From: an uncultured Acetatifactor sp.
GTDB taxonomy: Bacteria > Bacillota > Clostridia > Lachnospirales > Lachnospiraceae
Length of the DNA stretch: 6,267 bases
Direction of reading: 5' to 3'
NCBI GenBank assembly: GCA_948896875.1
Contig: CAQUWW010000091.1
Location: 1,585 to 7,851 of the forward strand
The position numbers and the translations under genes are program-made. Below the pieces are notes generated by a model. The model was not told the origin of the DNA and ran no database searches. It worked only from the letters and a program-made list of their open reading frames with translations. Shown piece after piece: positions 5,947-6,267 of the stretch. Numbering within the stretch: position 1 is the first letter of the stretch; each line of letters opens with the position of its first letter.

Positions 5947-6267
5947 TCAGTGGCATTCGCTGTTATAGTCCCGCGATTGCCCCGCCGCTTTGATGACCTC
6001 CAGGCACATTCTTCCGTTGTGGTAGGGGCATTTCCAGGGCTCCACTATGGGCTTCCTGTTAATACTTTCCCCCTTTTTCGTCACTTCCCAGAACCATTCC
6101 GATTCGGGACGTCTGTCAATGACATGGGTTCTGATAAAATCCCACTCTGCCAGAGCGGCGTCCAGATACTCCTTCCGCTCCGGAGCCAGTCTGTAGCCGT
6201 TCAGGAATCCCACAACAGCCCCCGCCTGCACCCACCAGATTCTGGTCTCGTCCACTTTCCCCTTCTC
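5947..6267 (-). CDS. Cellobiose/mannobiose 2-epimerase, AGE family (C-terminal part)
   Basis: The C-terminal 106 residues of an N-acylglucosamine-2-epimerase-family protein; the rest lies beyond the window edge. Members of this branch convert the reducing-end sugar of beta-1,4 disaccharides, here probably mannobiose to mannosyl-glucose (EC 5.1.3.11 type), in the cytoplasm. The (alpha/alpha)6-barrel signature T-R-I-W-W-V-Q-A (visible residues 8-15) and the terminal E-P-W-K-C-P-Y-H-N-G-R-M-C block are both present. The His of that block, His83 of the visible part (codon at 6019-6021), corresponds to the catalytic base of characterised cellobiose 2-epimerases. Two things are odd. Gly16 replaces the Glu I expect in W-W-V-Q-A-E. 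The C-terminus (AAGQSRDYNSECH) extends past the conserved end and overlaps one copy of a 21-bp direct repeat. Placement upstream of mannosylglucose phosphorylase supports a mannobiose 2-epimerase role. Confidence 0.9.
   Translation of the reverse strand, partial: EKGKVDETRIWWVQAGAVVGFLNGYRLAPERKEYLDAALAEWDFIRTHVIDRRPESEWFWEVTKKGESINRKPIVEPWKCPYHNGRMCLEVIKAAGQSRDYNSECH
5963..5983 (-). repeat. 21-bp direct repeat, copy within the epimerase 3' end
   Basis: The partner of 5864-5884, lying inside the epimerase coding sequence just before its stop and encoding GQSRDYN. See the finding on the 99-bp unit. Confidence 0.85.

Noticed and set aside
5888..5949. Selenocysteine insertion: a UGA followed at once by a hairpin and an open frame of 33 codons
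   Set aside because: The UGA comes after the conserved end of the epimerase, no selenoprotein is known in this family, and the hairpin lacks the short compact form of bacterial SECIS elements. A true stop with an inserted repeat fits better.
1..6267. tRNA, rRNA or phage genes
   Set aside because: I looked for tRNA-like cloverleaf ends, rRNA motifs and integrase or structural phage proteins and saw none.

Overview
This is a carbohydrate-utilisation segment from a Firmicute, most likely a gut Lachnospiraceae relative. The evidence is Gram-positive-type Shine-Dalgarno sites, moderately GC-rich genes around an AT-rich spacer, and a gene set resembling the beta-mannan loci known from Roseburia and its relatives. 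No genus can be named from the sequence alone. Every convincing gene lies on the minus strand, so transcription runs from the right edge to the left.

Right part (6267 to 1009): a four-gene co-directional cluster. In transcription order it holds the C-terminal end of an AGE-family cellobiose/mannobiose 2-epimerase (cut by the window edge), a GH130 subfamily 1 mannosylglucose phosphorylase, a GH130 subfamily 2-like mannoside phosphorylase, and a GH2 beta-mannosidase. None of the three complete proteins has a signal peptide, so all should be cytoplasmic. The inferred pathway is as follows. Imported beta-1,4-mannooligosaccharides are shortened by the GH130_2-like phosphorylase and the GH2 hydrolase. 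Mannobiose is epimerised to mannosyl-glucose. The GH130_1 enzyme then phosphorolyses mannosyl-glucose to mannose 1-phosphate and glucose. The operon promoter and any transporter lie outside the window.

The junctions inside this cluster are unusual. After the epimerase stop there is a 99-bp unit bounded by a 21-bp direct repeat and filled by an inverted repeat. Removing it in silico would restore a longer epimerase ending in an ATGA overlap with the phosphorylase gene. The epimerase also carries Gly where I expect a conserved Glu. Ahead of the GH130_2-like gene, a strong Shine-Dalgarno site stands at ideal distance from an ATA codon rather than ATG.

Middle (1008 to 698): about 310 bp without a gene. 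It contains two large inverted repeats: a 69-nt AT-rich palindrome that probably ends the mannan operon, and a 21-bp-stem hairpin in the leader of the next gene. Between them lies a very AT-rich stretch that may hold a promoter.

Left part (697 to 1): a two-gene chromate-transporter-family (short-chain CHR) pair, the second gene cut by the window edge. It appears to be a separate transcription unit.

The enzymes are known families. The most novel-looking material is in the intergenic structures and the operon junctions.
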